A stretch of 11,601 nt of DNA from Prolixibacteraceae bacterium (GCA_016931875.1 JAFGDX010000078.1:1-11601); one strand, 5' to 3'. Shown: positions 1 through 6,519, counted from the stretch's first letter. The notes: generated by a model not told the origin, from the letters alone. Translations and numbers: made by a program.

Positions 1-1608
1 CCGGGATTTAATATGACACCACAACAAATTGTTGTTACCGGAGAAATGGAAGTCCCTGAAAGTTATTCCATTATAGCTACACCTACTCTTTTATCGGAGG
101 GAATTTCGGGAAGTTTCAATTTTGAAAATGAAATCATAAACTCAATCGACCCAACCAACATATATAGTGGCGAAAACTACTCATTCACCCAGGATATTGA
201 AAGAGGGAATGTTTTAAAACTCCCCGAAAACTCAAACATTAACCTGGGAAACCCGGAAAATTATGGTTTACGCAACAGCAGTTTTACGGTTAGTTGTTTT
301 GTGAAATTTACTGAAATACTTGAATTTGGCGACAACGCCATTATTGGAAACAATGAAAGCGGCTACAGAAAAGGCTTTCATTTAATCTTACGTTCAGGGC
401 ACCCCTATTTTGGTCTTTATGCCAACGATTATGTGTCGGAGGAAGTTCTGCAACCCAACATTTGGTACCACCTGGTTTGGCGGTATATTATTGAGACCGG
501 CGAGCAGGCAATTTTCCTGAATGGTAAAAATATTGGAAGTTCCGACGGGCATCCACCGTTTTCGGGAACCGAAAATATTCATATTGGCAGCGCATTATCA
601 AGCGGTGCCAGCCTGCGCGGGTATATTGATGATCTGTATTTTTGGACCCGTCCGCTTGGGGTTGAAGAAATTAATCGTTTGGCGCTAAATGAAAATGTGG
701 TTGTTCCGAAAGAAATTGAAACCGATCGTTTTATCGAAAGTTTTAGTGCAAAATTCATCGCTGCCATTTTTATTTTAATTTTATTTCTGGCCCTTGTTAT
801 TGTTTTTATAAAACGCAGCTATTCCCGAAAAACATCCACAACTGTTCATTTGCCAGGGGCAAATACGGCCAACCAAATCAGGCTGTTTGGAAAGTTTCTG
901 GTGCTTGACAAAAATGCCAAAGATATTTCCGACCTGTTTACCCCCAAAGTGCGTGAACTGTTTCTCTTTGTTCTTATTTACACCATGAAAAACGGAAACG
1001 GGGCAAGCATTAGTGAAATCAATGAACATCTTTGGCCGGGAATTTCTTCGAAAAACAGGGCCAACAACCGGGCAGTTACACTAAACAAACTGCGCCGGAT
1101 TTTAAACCGTCTTGAAGGTATTGAAGTGGTGACCCAAAATGGATTTTTGCAAATTAAAACGCATCCCCGCTTTTTTTGCGATTTTATTGAAGCCTATCAG
1201 CTTTGCCAAATCCCCGGAGAAATGTCTAAAACAGAGTTGGAGTCCTTTTTTCAGCTGGTAAAAAAGGGCCGTTTTTTAAAAGAAATGGATTGGCCGTGGC
1301 TTGATGAAATACGGGGATTAACAGGCAACCAGGTTATGGACAATTTGTTAAAACTGGCCACCATTTATTTTAAAGAAAACAAACTGGATAAAATCGACTC
1401 CATTTCACGAAGGATTCTGGAATACGATGACATGAGTGAAGAAGCTGTTTATATGCAAATACTTGTGTTGCAAAAAATGAACAATATTCATCTTGCCAAA
1501 TTCAACTTCAAATCATTTCTTTTGAAATACAGGGAAAATATGGGCGAAGATTATCCGTATGATTTTAACCAGTTCAACAATCACTACGCCAGTTTGCTGC
1601 AATTTTAG
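1..1608 (+). CDS. LamG-domain transmembrane SARP-type transcriptional regulator (5' partial)
   Basis: The frame is open to the window edge (P-G-F-N precede the first ATG at 13), and no signal peptide follows that ATG, so the true start lies upstream. Residue numbers count from the ATG at 13. Residues ~32-225 look like a LamG/concanavalin A-like jelly roll, with the typical ending LRGYIDDLYFWTRPLG at 201-216. Residues ~247-267 form one hydrophobic helix followed by KRSYSRK, which by the positive-inside rule puts the C-terminus in the cytoplasm. Residues ~288-385 resemble an OmpR/SARP winged helix (IRLFGKFLVL, then HLWPG at 339-343, then the basic helix NNRAVTLNKLRRIL). Residues ~388-515 resemble a BTAD helical repeat domain (GRFLKEMDWPWLDEIRGL at 419-436). 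I infer a one-component sensor: the outer LamG domain binds a glycan or protein and the inner domain activates transcription. Targets are unknown. The stop TAG at 1606-1608 converges on folK. A two-component or anti-sigma role is less likely, as no kinase or sigma-binding region is visible. Confidence 0.82.
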   Translation, partial: PGFNMTPQQIVVTGEMEVPESYSIIATPTLLSEGISGSFNFENEIINSIDPTNIYSGENYSFTQDIERGNVLKLPENSNINLGNPENYGLRNSSFTVSCFVKFTEILEFGDNAIIGNNESGYRKGFHLILRSGHPYFGLYANDYVSEEVLQPNIWYHLVWRYIIETGEQAIFLNGKNIGSSDGHPPFSGTENIHIGSALSSGASLRGYIDDLYFWTRPLGVEEINRLALNENVVVPKEIETDRFIESFSAKFIAAIFILILFLALVIVFIKRSYSRKTSTTVHLPGANTANQIRLFGKFLVLDKNAKDISDLFTPKVRELFLFVLIYTMKNGNGASISEINEHLWPGISSKNRANNRAVTLNKLRRILNRLEGIEVVTQNGFLQIKTHPRFFCDFIEAYQLCQIPGEMSKTELESFFQLVKKGRFLKEMDWPWLDEIRGLTGNQVMDNLLKLATIYFKENKLDKIDSISRRILEYDDMSEEAVYMQILVLQKMNNIHLAKFNFKSFLLKYRENMGEDYPYDFNQFNNHYASLLQF

Positions 1609-1620
1609 GATGTATAATTT

Positions 1621-1989
1621 TCACAACACTTCGCCAACGCTGCTTCTCAGAAAATCACGCGTATAGTAATCCTGATCTACAATGTCGCCGTTCCACACTA
1701 CAATGTCAAGATCAATACACCTGGGACCAAATTTAACCTGACTGCGATCCCTTCCCATCATGTCTTCAATTGATTTCAGCATTTTTGCAAGGTTTTCCCG
1801 GTTCAGGTCGGTTTTAATTTTAACGGCTCCGTTGGTAAAATCGGGCTGGTTTTTTATTCCAATGGGTTTTGTTTTAATAAAAGAAGACACTTTTAGCACT
1901 TTTACTTTCTGTTCCAGAATTTCGAGCATTACCGGAATATTCTTTTCTGCTTCAATATTCGACCCGATGCCAATAACAACACAATTCAT
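1621..1989 (-). CDS. folK: 2-amino-4-hydroxy-6-hydroxymethyldihydropteridine diphosphokinase (HPPK), short form
   Basis: HPPK transfers pyrophosphate from ATP to 6-hydroxymethyl-dihydropterin in cytosolic folate synthesis. The 122-residue product carries the N-terminal IGSN (7-11), TKPIG at 40-44, QPDFTNGA at 48-55, and the core block GRDRSQVKFGPRCIDLDI at 79-96. That block supplies the Mg-binding D93 and D95 and the ATP-site arginines R80, R82 and R90; F87 takes the place of the tryptophan common in E. coli HPPK. It is about 40 residues shorter than E. coli FolK (159 aa). It stops soon after the core, with YYTRDFLRSSVGEVL replacing the usual C-terminal region, which in E. coli contributes His115 and further strands. 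No continuation exists in another frame downstream, so this is not a frameshift. The ATG overlaps the folX stop by 4 bp (ATGA, 1986-1989), implying translational coupling. It is the last gene of folM-folX-folK. The family call is firm; activity on the standard substrate is inferred. Confidence 0.88.
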   Translation of the reverse strand: MNCVVIGIGSNIEAEKNIPVMLEILEQKVKVLKVSSFIKTKPIGIKNQPDFTNGAVKIKTDLNRENLAKMLKSIEDMMGRDRSQVKFGPRCIDLDIVVWNGDIVDQDYYTRDFLRSSVGEVL

Positions 1990-2339
1990 TTTTTTGCCTC
2001 CATCTCAATAGAAACCGATTGGGCAAAACGCAGTGCATGTGGCTTGTCAACCTCTACCCTGGCCCAGGTCACTTTTTCATCTTCCATTATTAAATCCAGA
2101 ATACTTTGCGTGAGCACTTCCAGTAATTTAAACCTGCCTTCCTGCACGTGCGTGATTATCTTTTTTGTTATTGTTTTATAATCGAAAATATCCTCTGGTT
2201 CATCTTTTTTAAGGGCATCTTCCGGAATATTTGCTTCAATTTCCATATTGATAATAACATCCTGCTTGTTGACCAGTTCTTCCGGATTAAAACCAATGTA
2301 GGTTCTTATCAGCAGATCTTTAATTTTTATTTTTGCCAT
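1986..2339 (-). CDS. folX: Dihydroneopterin triphosphate 2'-epimerase / dihydroneopterin aldolase family protein, FolX-like
   Basis: The product is a 117-residue tunnelling-fold (T-fold) pterin enzyme. Visible blocks are IRTYIGFNPEE (11-21), NKQDVIIN (24-31), DYKTITKKIITHV (53-65), the pterin-anchoring glutamate E74 in LLEVLTQSILD, and the lysine block VEVDKPHALRFAQSVS (95-110) with K99 as the likely general base. From memory, E. coli FolX reads RTFIGIKEEE, NNRQDIVIN, LLEKLTQDVLD and VEIDKLHALRYADSVS at these places, a far closer match than FolB (VITTIGVYDWE, VERVAEE, LSKPGAVARAANV). I therefore call FolX, which converts dihydroneopterin triphosphate to the monapterin form. The FolB and FolX families overlap, and some members do both aldolase and epimerase chemistry, so an aldolase role remains possible. 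It sits 3 bp after folM and overlaps folK by 4 bp. The FolM neighbour supports a monapterin pathway. Confidence 0.82.
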   Translation of the reverse strand: MAKIKIKDLLIRTYIGFNPEELVNKQDVIINMEIEANIPEDALKKDEPEDIFDYKTITKKIITHVQEGRFKLLEVLTQSILDLIMEDEKVTWARVEVDKPHALRFAQSVSIEMEAKK

Positions 2340-2342
2340 TTT

Positions 2343-3071
2343 TCAAACGTTTTGTCCAAGATTTTCACCGCCATCGGCAAAAAGCAGCTGCCCGGTAAGG
2401 TGTTCGTTTTGTAAAATATAATCGAAACTCCGTAAAATTGGGATTAACCCACCCGGTTTTTTCATCGGAATATTACCGGCTAATTTTTGCAGGTAGGTTT
2501 CATCCTTGTCCTCCGGCGGAAGGGTTACTCCCGGCGCAATTGCATTCACCCTGATTTTGGGTGCAAATTCAAGAGCCGCCATTTTTGTCAAATCCCACAA
2601 GGCTTTTTTTGAGATGGAATAGGCTGCAAAATTCGATTTGTTGGTTGTAATCCGGGTATCAACAAAATTGATAATATTTCCTTCTTTACACGACCGGGCG
2701 AAATCCCGCATCAGAAAAAAAGGCGCTTTTAAGTTAACATTCATCTGCAAATCAAACAGTTTGGTATCTGTTTCTGCGATATAGCCAGGATCAAAAACAG
2801 AGGCATTGTTCACCAGCAACTCAAATTTTCCGTACTTTTCAACCACACCGGAAATCAAATTTTCAACTTCATTCATTTCAGAAAGATTTGCCTTTATTGT
2901 TTCAAAATTTTGTTGTGGAAATTTTTGCGTTAATGACAGTGCCAGTTCATGAGCCTCCTTTTCCGATGAATTAAAATGAATAATTACACTCCAGCCGGCG
3001 GATGCCAAATGTTCTGCCAAAGCTTTACCCACTCGTTTTGATGCGCCTGTAATAAATGCTGTTTTACTCAT
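2343..3071 (-). CDS. folM: Pteridine-reductase-like short-chain dehydrogenase, FolM-type (dihydromonapterin reductase)
   Basis: This is a 242-residue SDR with a Rossmann fold. The nucleotide loop is TGASKRVG (8-15), with arginine at the place where classical SDRs have glycine; this TGxxxRxG form is typical of pteridine reductases such as Leishmania PTR1 and of FolM. NNAS is at 88-91 and the catalytic YSISK at 151-155 (Y151, K155). Where ordinary SDRs have the catalytic serine, this protein has D138 (NFVDTR), 13 residues before Y151, the same spacing as PTR1 D181/Y194. The C-terminal TGQLLFADGG block is normal. The expected reaction is NADPH-dependent reduction of dihydromonapterin, or dihydrofolate more weakly, to the tetrahydro form in the cytosol. 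It is the first gene of the folM-folX-folK operon and starts 71 bp after the T-tract of the riboflavin synthase terminator. The ATG at 3071 has an AGGA only 1 nt upstream, too close to be a usual ribosome site. An unrelated SDR role is possible but unlikely given D138, R13 and the neighbours. Confidence 0.82.
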   Translation of the reverse strand: MSKTAFITGASKRVGKALAEHLASAGWSVIIHFNSSEKEAHELALSLTQKFPQQNFETIKANLSEMNEVENLISGVVEKYGKFELLVNNASVFDPGYIAETDTKLFDLQMNVNLKAPFFLMRDFARSCKEGNIINFVDTRITTNKSNFAAYSISKKALWDLTKMAALEFAPKIRVNAIAPGVTLPPEDKDETYLQKLAGNIPMKKPGGLIPILRSFDYILQNEHLTGQLLFADGGENLGQNV

Positions 3072-3142
3072 TCCTAAAAGTTAGTGAATTCAATTTTAAA
3101 ATAAAACAGAATGTGTTTATTTATGTTCAGAAAAAACTAAAC

Positions 3143-3169
3143 AAAAAAGGCCCGGAAATAGTCCGGACC
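3143..3169 (-). terminator. Intrinsic terminator after riboflavin synthase
   Basis: Read on the minus strand, GGTCCGGA (3169-3162), the loop CTATT and TCCGGGCC (3156-3149) form an 8-bp GC-rich stem with a single G-U wobble. Six consecutive T residues follow (3148-3143). On the plus strand the same position is a C-A mismatch and no T-tract follows, so it works in the minus direction. It lies 22 bp after the riboflavin synthase stop codon and separates the ileS-to-ribE run from the folM operon. Confidence 0.9.
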
Positions 3170-3191
3170 TCTTGCCCTAATAAATAGCAGC

Positions 3192-3803
3192 CTATTTGTT
3201 GTATGAATTTAGTTTGCTCAAATATTTCCCAATGATGTCAAACTCGAGATTTACCACCGTTCCTTCTTTAAACGTGTGAAAATTGGTTACTTCGTGTGTA
3301 AACGGAATAATGGCCACCTGAAATGAATTGTCTTTTGAATTGACAACAGTTAAACTCACGCCATTTACCGTAACCGACCCCTTTTCAACCGTCATGTAAC
3401 CTTGCCGGGCCTTTTCAATATCAAAGTTATATTCAAAAGTATAATACCAGCTTCCGTCGGCTTCTTCTACTTTTACACAAGTTGCGGTTTGATCGACATG
3501 CCCCTGAACAATGTGCCCGTCAAGGCGTCCGTTCATCATCATACTTCGTTCGAGATTCACTTTCGAACCTTCTTCAAGCAAACCGAGATTTGATTTTAGC
3601 AGCGTTTCTTTAATGGCGGTTACTTTGTAGGTTTTTGCATCCTTATCCACTTTAACAACGGTTAAACAAACCCCGTTGTGCGACAGGCTCTGATCGACTT
3701 TTAACTCATTGGCAAATGAGCAGGTTAAGGTGAAATGAACATTTTCCTGCTCCTTTTCAATTTTTACAACTGTTCCGAATTCTTCTACAATTCCTGAAAA
3801 CAT
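3192..3803 (-). CDS. ribE: Riboflavin synthase, alpha subunit
   Basis: This enzyme dismutates two 6,7-dimethyl-8-ribityllumazine molecules into riboflavin and a pyrimidinedione, the last step of riboflavin synthesis, in the cytosol as a homotrimer. The 203-residue protein has the family start MFSGIVEEFG and two tandem lumazine-binding barrels: residues 1-~95, with HNGVCLTV (42-49, C46 being the conserved barrel cysteine), and ~96-195, with GHIVQGHVD (96-104) and VNGVSLTV (146-153). The internal duplication of NGVxLTV and the length are normal for the family. The ATG at 3803 is 18 bp downstream of the cysS stop, so the two genes are probably cotranscribed. No Shine-Dalgarno sequence is visible. 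A strong intrinsic terminator follows 22 bp after the stop. The symbol follows the Bacillus usage; E. coli calls this gene ribC. No FMN riboswitch-like leader can fit in the 18-bp gap. Confidence 0.96.
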   Translation of the reverse strand: MFSGIVEEFGTVVKIEKEQENVHFTLTCSFANELKVDQSLSHNGVCLTVVKVDKDAKTYKVTAIKETLLKSNLGLLEEGSKVNLERSMMMNGRLDGHIVQGHVDQTATCVKVEEADGSWYYTFEYNFDIEKARQGYMTVEKGSVTVNGVSLTVVNSKDNSFQVAIIPFTHEVTNFHTFKEGTVVNLEFDIIGKYLSKLNSYNK

Positions 3804-3821
3804 GACCTATATTTAATGATT

Positions 3822-5303
3822 TTACAATTCTTTCAGTGACCATTCAAATCCGTCTTTGGTATCTTTTATTTCCACACCCAAAGTATTTAATTCGTTTCTG
3901 ATTTTGTCAGCTGTTCCCCAGTCTTTACTGGCTTTAGCTTCCATACGCAGGTTCAGCAACAAATCAATGGCTCCTTTTAAAATCTCATTGCTTCCCGAAC
4001 CGGTTGCTTTTTCCGGTTTCAACCCCAGCACATCAAATACCACATTGGCAAAAAAAGTTCTTAGCTCAGCCAAATCATCCGATGAAATCTTTTCGTTTCC
4101 GGCTTTTATGGAATTGATCATTTTTACAGCCTCAAACAAATGAGCAATCGCAATCGGGCTGTTCATATCGTCGTTCAATGCGGCAAAACACTTTTCTTTT
4201 ACTTCAGCCACATTTACAGTGGATTGCTCTTCACCAACCAAATCATCGAGCGTATTTACTGCCGTAAGCAGGCGTTCCAGACCTTTTTCCGAAGCTTGCA
4301 GCGCTTCATTCGAAAAATCGATGGTGCTGCGGTAGTGTGCCTGTAAAATAAAAAAGCGAACTGTCATTGGGGAATATGCCTGTTTTAGTGCTTTATGATT
4401 CCCGGTAAACAATTCATCGAGGGTAATAAAGTTTCCGAGCGAGCGGGCCATTTTTTGCCCGTTAATGGTAATCATGTTGTTGTGCATCCAGTAGCGGACT
4501 GCCTCATTCCCCTGGCTGGCGGTAGATTGTGCAATTTCACATTCATGATGCGGAAAGGTCAAATCCATTCCACCTCCATGAATATCAAACTGTTCGCCCA
4601 GATATTTCATGCTCATCGCCGAACATTCAAGATGCCATCCCGGAAAACCGTCGCTCCATTTTGAAGGCCAGCGCATGATGTGTGCGGGTGTTGCTTTTTT
4701 CCAAAGGGCAAAATCAAAGGAATTTTTTTTCTCGCTCTGCCCGTCAAGTAAACGGGTATTGGTTTTTAAGTCTTCCAGATTTCGTCCTGAAAGTTTTCCG
4801 TAGTTATATTTTTGATTGTATTTTTCAACATCAAAATACACCGAGCCGTTGGATTCGTAAGCGAAACCATTTTTTACAATGGATTCAATCATTTCCTGTT
4901 GCTCGATGATATGCCCCGAAGCGCGTGGTTCAATACTTGGCCGCAACACATTTAAATCATCCATATTCCGGTGGAATGTATTCATATAAATTTGAACCAC
5001 TTCCATGGGCTCCAGTTTTTCCAGCCGTGCTTTTTTTGAAATCCTGTCCTCTCCGGCTCCCTCCACTTCATCTTCCAAATGGCCAACATCGGTAATATTT
5101 CTTACATACCTAACCTTGTATCCCAAAAACGTCAGATATCGAAACAGCAAATCGAAAGTAATGTAAGCGCGGGCGTGCCCCAGATGTGAATTACTGTAAA
5201 CGGTGGGTCCGCAAACATACAACCCCACTTTCCCGGGAACCAGAGGTTTGAATACCTCTTTTTTTCGCGATAACGTGTTGTAGATGATAAATTGATCTTT
5301 CAT
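3822..5303 (-). CDS. cysS: Cysteine--tRNA ligase
   Basis: CysRS charges tRNA-Cys with cysteine using ATP (class Ia synthetase, cytosol, monomer). I choose the ATG at 5303 (493 residues, [16 protein letters not shown]) over an in-frame ATG at 5369: the family start is a short lead into the ~IYNT block, and the extra 22 residues ([12 protein letters not shown]...) look like translated leader. The sequence shows CGPTVY with zinc ligand C31, the HIGH signature as HLGH (40-43), WHLECSAMS with C227, PHHECE with H252 and E256 as the other zinc ligands, and the KMSKS loop as KMARS (284-288). A helical tRNA-binding region fills ~310-430 and the C-terminus ends GFEWSLKEL. Length is normal (E. coli 461 aa, Bacteroidota slightly longer). 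It lies 78 bp after lspA and 18 bp before ribE. A perfect TAnnTTTG box lies 25 bp upstream of the chosen start, so it may have its own promoter. Confidence 0.96.
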   Translation of the reverse strand: MKDQFIIYNTLSRKKEVFKPLVPGKVGLYVCGPTVYSNSHLGHARAYITFDLLFRYLTFLGYKVRYVRNITDVGHLEDEVEGAGEDRISKKARLEKLEPMEVVQIYMNTFHRNMDDLNVLRPSIEPRASGHIIEQQEMIESIVKNGFAYESNGSVYFDVEKYNQKYNYGKLSGRNLEDLKTNTRLLDGQSEKKNSFDFALWKKATPAHIMRWPSKWSDGFPGWHLECSAMSMKYLGEQFDIHGGGMDLTFPHHECEIAQSTASQGNEAVRYWMHNNMITINGQKMARSLGNFITLDELFTGNHKALKQAYSPMTVRFFILQAHYRSTIDFSNEALQASEKGLERLLTAVNTLDDLVGEEQSTVNVAEVKEKCFAALNDDMNSPIAIAHLFEAVKMINSIKAGNEKISSDDLAELRTFFANVVFDVLGLKPEKATGSGSNEILKGAIDLLLNLRMEAKASKDWGTADKIRNELNTLGVEIKDTKDGFEWSLKEL

Positions 5304-5328
5304 AATCAAACAAATGATGTAGCGGTTA

Positions 5329-5336
5329 CAAAGGTA
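5329..5336 (-). promoter_or_regulatory. Candidate Bacteroidota -7 box ahead of cysS
   Basis: On the minus strand this reads TACCTTTG, a perfect match to the Bacteroidota housekeeping -7 consensus TAnnTTTG. Transcription would start about 19 nt before the cysS ATG at 5303. I see no TTG/TTTG -33 element at the usual 19-21 bp spacing, so the call rests on the -7 box alone. If real, it lets cysS-ribE be transcribed separately from ileS-traR-lspA, and it supports the shorter cysS start, since the longer one would lie upstream of the transcription start. Confidence 0.4.
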
Positions 5337-5357
5337 TAATAAATTGAGGGATTCGAA

Positions 5358-5376
5358 GGATTTCAGCACATTGAAA
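5358..5376. repeat. Palindromic repeat copy B, upstream of cysS
   Basis: GGATTTCAGCACATTGAAA matches copy A at 6085-6104 (GGATTTTTCAGCACACTGAA) apart from a 2-nt gap and one substitution. The core TTTCAG-CACA-TTGAAA forms a 6-bp stem with one G-U pair and a 4-nt loop. A nearby GATTCGAAG (5350-5358) echoes GATCCGAAG at 6106-6114 in copy A. Both copies lie between the preceding gene and the start of the next, on the same strand. It may be a dispersed REP-like element; with two copies in the window this is inference. Confidence 0.4.
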
Positions 5377-5381
5377 GTGAC

Positions 5382-6062
5382 CTACAAAGGCTCTTCTGCG
5401 GCTTCTGTTTCTTCGGCATCTATTTCTGTTTCTTCGGCTGGTTTTTCGTCGAGTTTATTAAAATATTTTCTGTAAAAAATTAAAATCGAGAAAATTCCGA
5501 TGGTAATGGATGAATCTGCAATGTTGAAAACCGGCCTGAAAAACAAAAAGTCGTTTCCTCCCACAACAGGCAACCAACTGGGATATGTTCCGCTAAACAG
5601 CGGAAAATAAAACATATCAACCACCCTTCCGTGGAGAAATCCGGCATAGCCGCCGCCGTCGGGGAAAAGTGTTGCCACCTGCCCGTAGCTGTGGTTAAAA
5701 ATCATTCCGTAAAACAAACTGTCGATAATATTTCCGATGGCGCCTGCCATGATGAGCGAAATACTGGCCACAAACCCAAAAGGTATTTCTTTTTGTTTGT
5801 ACAACTTTGACAAATACCAGCCAATGGCTACAACCGCCAGAATACGAAAGATACTGAGAAACATTTTCCCGTATTCGCCGGCAAATTCAAAACCAAATGC
5901 CATCCCGTTATTTTCAACAAAATGAAGAATAAACCAGTTTTTCAAAATTACAATCTCATCTCCCAGCGACATGCTTGTTTTTATCCAGAATTTTAAAATC
6001 TGATCTACTATCAGAATGAGAAATATAATAACAAGCGATTTACTTTTTCTTGAAAAATTCAT
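5382..6062 (-). CDS. lspA: Lipoprotein signal peptidase (signal peptidase II)
   Basis: LspA is an inner-membrane aspartic protease that cleaves the signal peptide of diacylglyceryl-modified prolipoproteins before the lipobox cysteine. I choose the ATG at 6062 (226 residues, MNFSRKSKS then the first helix) over an in-frame ATG at 6119, whose extra 19 residues are translated palindromic repeat. Conserved blocks are VDQILKFW (19-26), ENNGMAFGF (50-58), GAIGNIID (107-114), GRVVDMF (145-151, catalytic D149) and FNIADSSITIG (179-189, catalytic D183). Membrane helices are near 8-28, 68-86, 97-116 and 179-198. The stretch 115-145, holding FNHSYG and FPDGGG, and a second one at ~155-175 are insertions relative to E. 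coli LspA (164 aa); from memory such insertions are usual in Bacteroidota. The tail 205-226 is a glutamate-rich cytoplasmic extension built on a repeated AEETE. It lies 79 bp after the traR-like gene. Confidence 0.95.
   Translation of the reverse strand: MNFSRKSKSLVIIFLILIVDQILKFWIKTSMSLGDEIVILKNWFILHFVENNGMAFGFEFAGEYGKMFLSIFRILAVVAIGWYLSKLYKQKEIPFGFVASISLIMAGAIGNIIDSLFYGMIFNHSYGQVATLFPDGGGYAGFLHGRVVDMFYFPLFSGTYPSWLPVVGGNDFLFFRPVFNIADSSITIGIFSILIFYRKYFNKLDEKPAEETEIDAEETEAAEEPL
5403..5438. repeat. Two 15-bp direct repeats in the lspA 3' end
   Basis: TTCTGTTTCTTCGGC occurs at 5403-5417 and again, identical, at 5424-5438, a period of 21 bp. On the minus strand the copies encode the two AEETE units of the acidic LspA tail with a 7-residue period. 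The in-frame spacing suggests a small tandem duplication kept in frame. Confidence 0.75.
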
Positions 6063-6083
6063 CCTTTCAAATAAAAAAGCTCC

Positions 6084-6111
6084 CGGATTTTTCAGCACAC
6101 TGAATGATCCG
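6084..6111. repeat. Palindromic repeat copy A, upstream of lspA
   Basis: CGGATTTTTCAG (6084-6095), loop CACA (6096-6099) and CTGAATGATCCG (6100-6111) form a 12-bp imperfect stem: 11 pairs including one T-G wobble and one T-T mismatch on the plus strand, or 10 pairs and two mismatches on the minus strand. It lies 22 bp before the lspA ATG. The upstream in-frame ATG of lspA at 6119 would translate through it, which is a reason to reject that start. There is no T-tract on either side, so it is not a standard terminator. It shares its core with copy B at 5358-5376. Confidence 0.5.
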
Positions 6112-6141
6112 AAGAGCAAAAACCAATATTATTTTATAAAA

Positions 6142-6519
6142 TTACTTCTGGCTGTTTTTTGCATCGATACTCAAAGTAGCATGCGGAACAGCTCGTAATC
6201 TCTCCTTGGAAATCAGCTTGCCGGTTTCTCTGCAAATACCGTAAGTTTTATTTTCGATACGAACCAGTGCCGCCTGCAAATGCTGAATAAATTTTAACTG
6301 ACGCTGCGCCAGTTTTCCGGCTTCTTCTTTCGAAAGTGTAGCAGCTCCTTCTTCAAGTACTTTGAAGGTTGGTGATGTGTCCTGTGTATCATTCCCATCA
6401 CCGAGAGTTATCGAATTTTTATACATTTCATAGTCATCCTGCGCTTTTTTCAGCTTCTGCAGTATGAGTTCCTTGAATTCCTTTAACTCCTCGTCTGAAT
6501 ATCTGTTTTTCTCTCCCAT
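6142..6519 (-). CDS. DksA/TraR-family protein with degenerate zinc finger
   Basis: The product is 125 residues. Residues ~7-35 and ~62-92 form two charged helices expected to pack as the DksA-like coiled coil. Between them is a loop with D44-T-Q-D47, matching the DxxDx(A) acidic tip that DksA pushes into the RNA polymerase secondary channel. The C-terminal globular part reads GICRETGKLISKERLRAVPHATLSIDAKN from residue 95. Aligned with the E. coli DksA CxxC...CxxC site, only C96 remains; T99, S117 and A120 occupy the other three positions, so zinc should not be bound there. From memory, this TGKLI/ERL..VPHATLSI form is common across Bacteroidota, so the loss is a lineage feature, not recent decay. 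The likely role is an RNA polymerase-binding transcription modulator; response to ppGpp is not testable here. It lies between ileS (93 bp upstream) and lspA (79 bp downstream), and is probably cotranscribed. Confidence 0.85.
   Translation of the reverse strand: MGEKNRYSDEELKEFKELILQKLKKAQDDYEMYKNSITLGDGNDTQDTSPTFKVLEEGAATLSKEEAGKLAQRQLKFIQHLQAALVRIENKTYGICRETGKLISKERLRAVPHATLSIDAKNSQK

Noticed and set aside
1600..1630. Possible bidirectional terminator between the convergent LamG-SARP gene and folK
   Set aside because: The 12-bp gap and its flanks (TTTAGGATGTATAATTTTC) contain no GC-rich inverted repeat.
5304..5369. Upstream in-frame extension of cysS (start at 5369, +22 residues)
   Set aside because: The extra residues resemble no CysRS N-terminus, and they cover the candidate promoter box and the palindromic repeat; the ATG at 5303 gives the family's usual start.
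6063..6119. Upstream in-frame extension of lspA (start at 6119, +19 residues)
   Set aside because: It translates the palindromic element at 6084-6111; the ATG at 6062 puts a short basic stretch directly before the first membrane helix, as expected.
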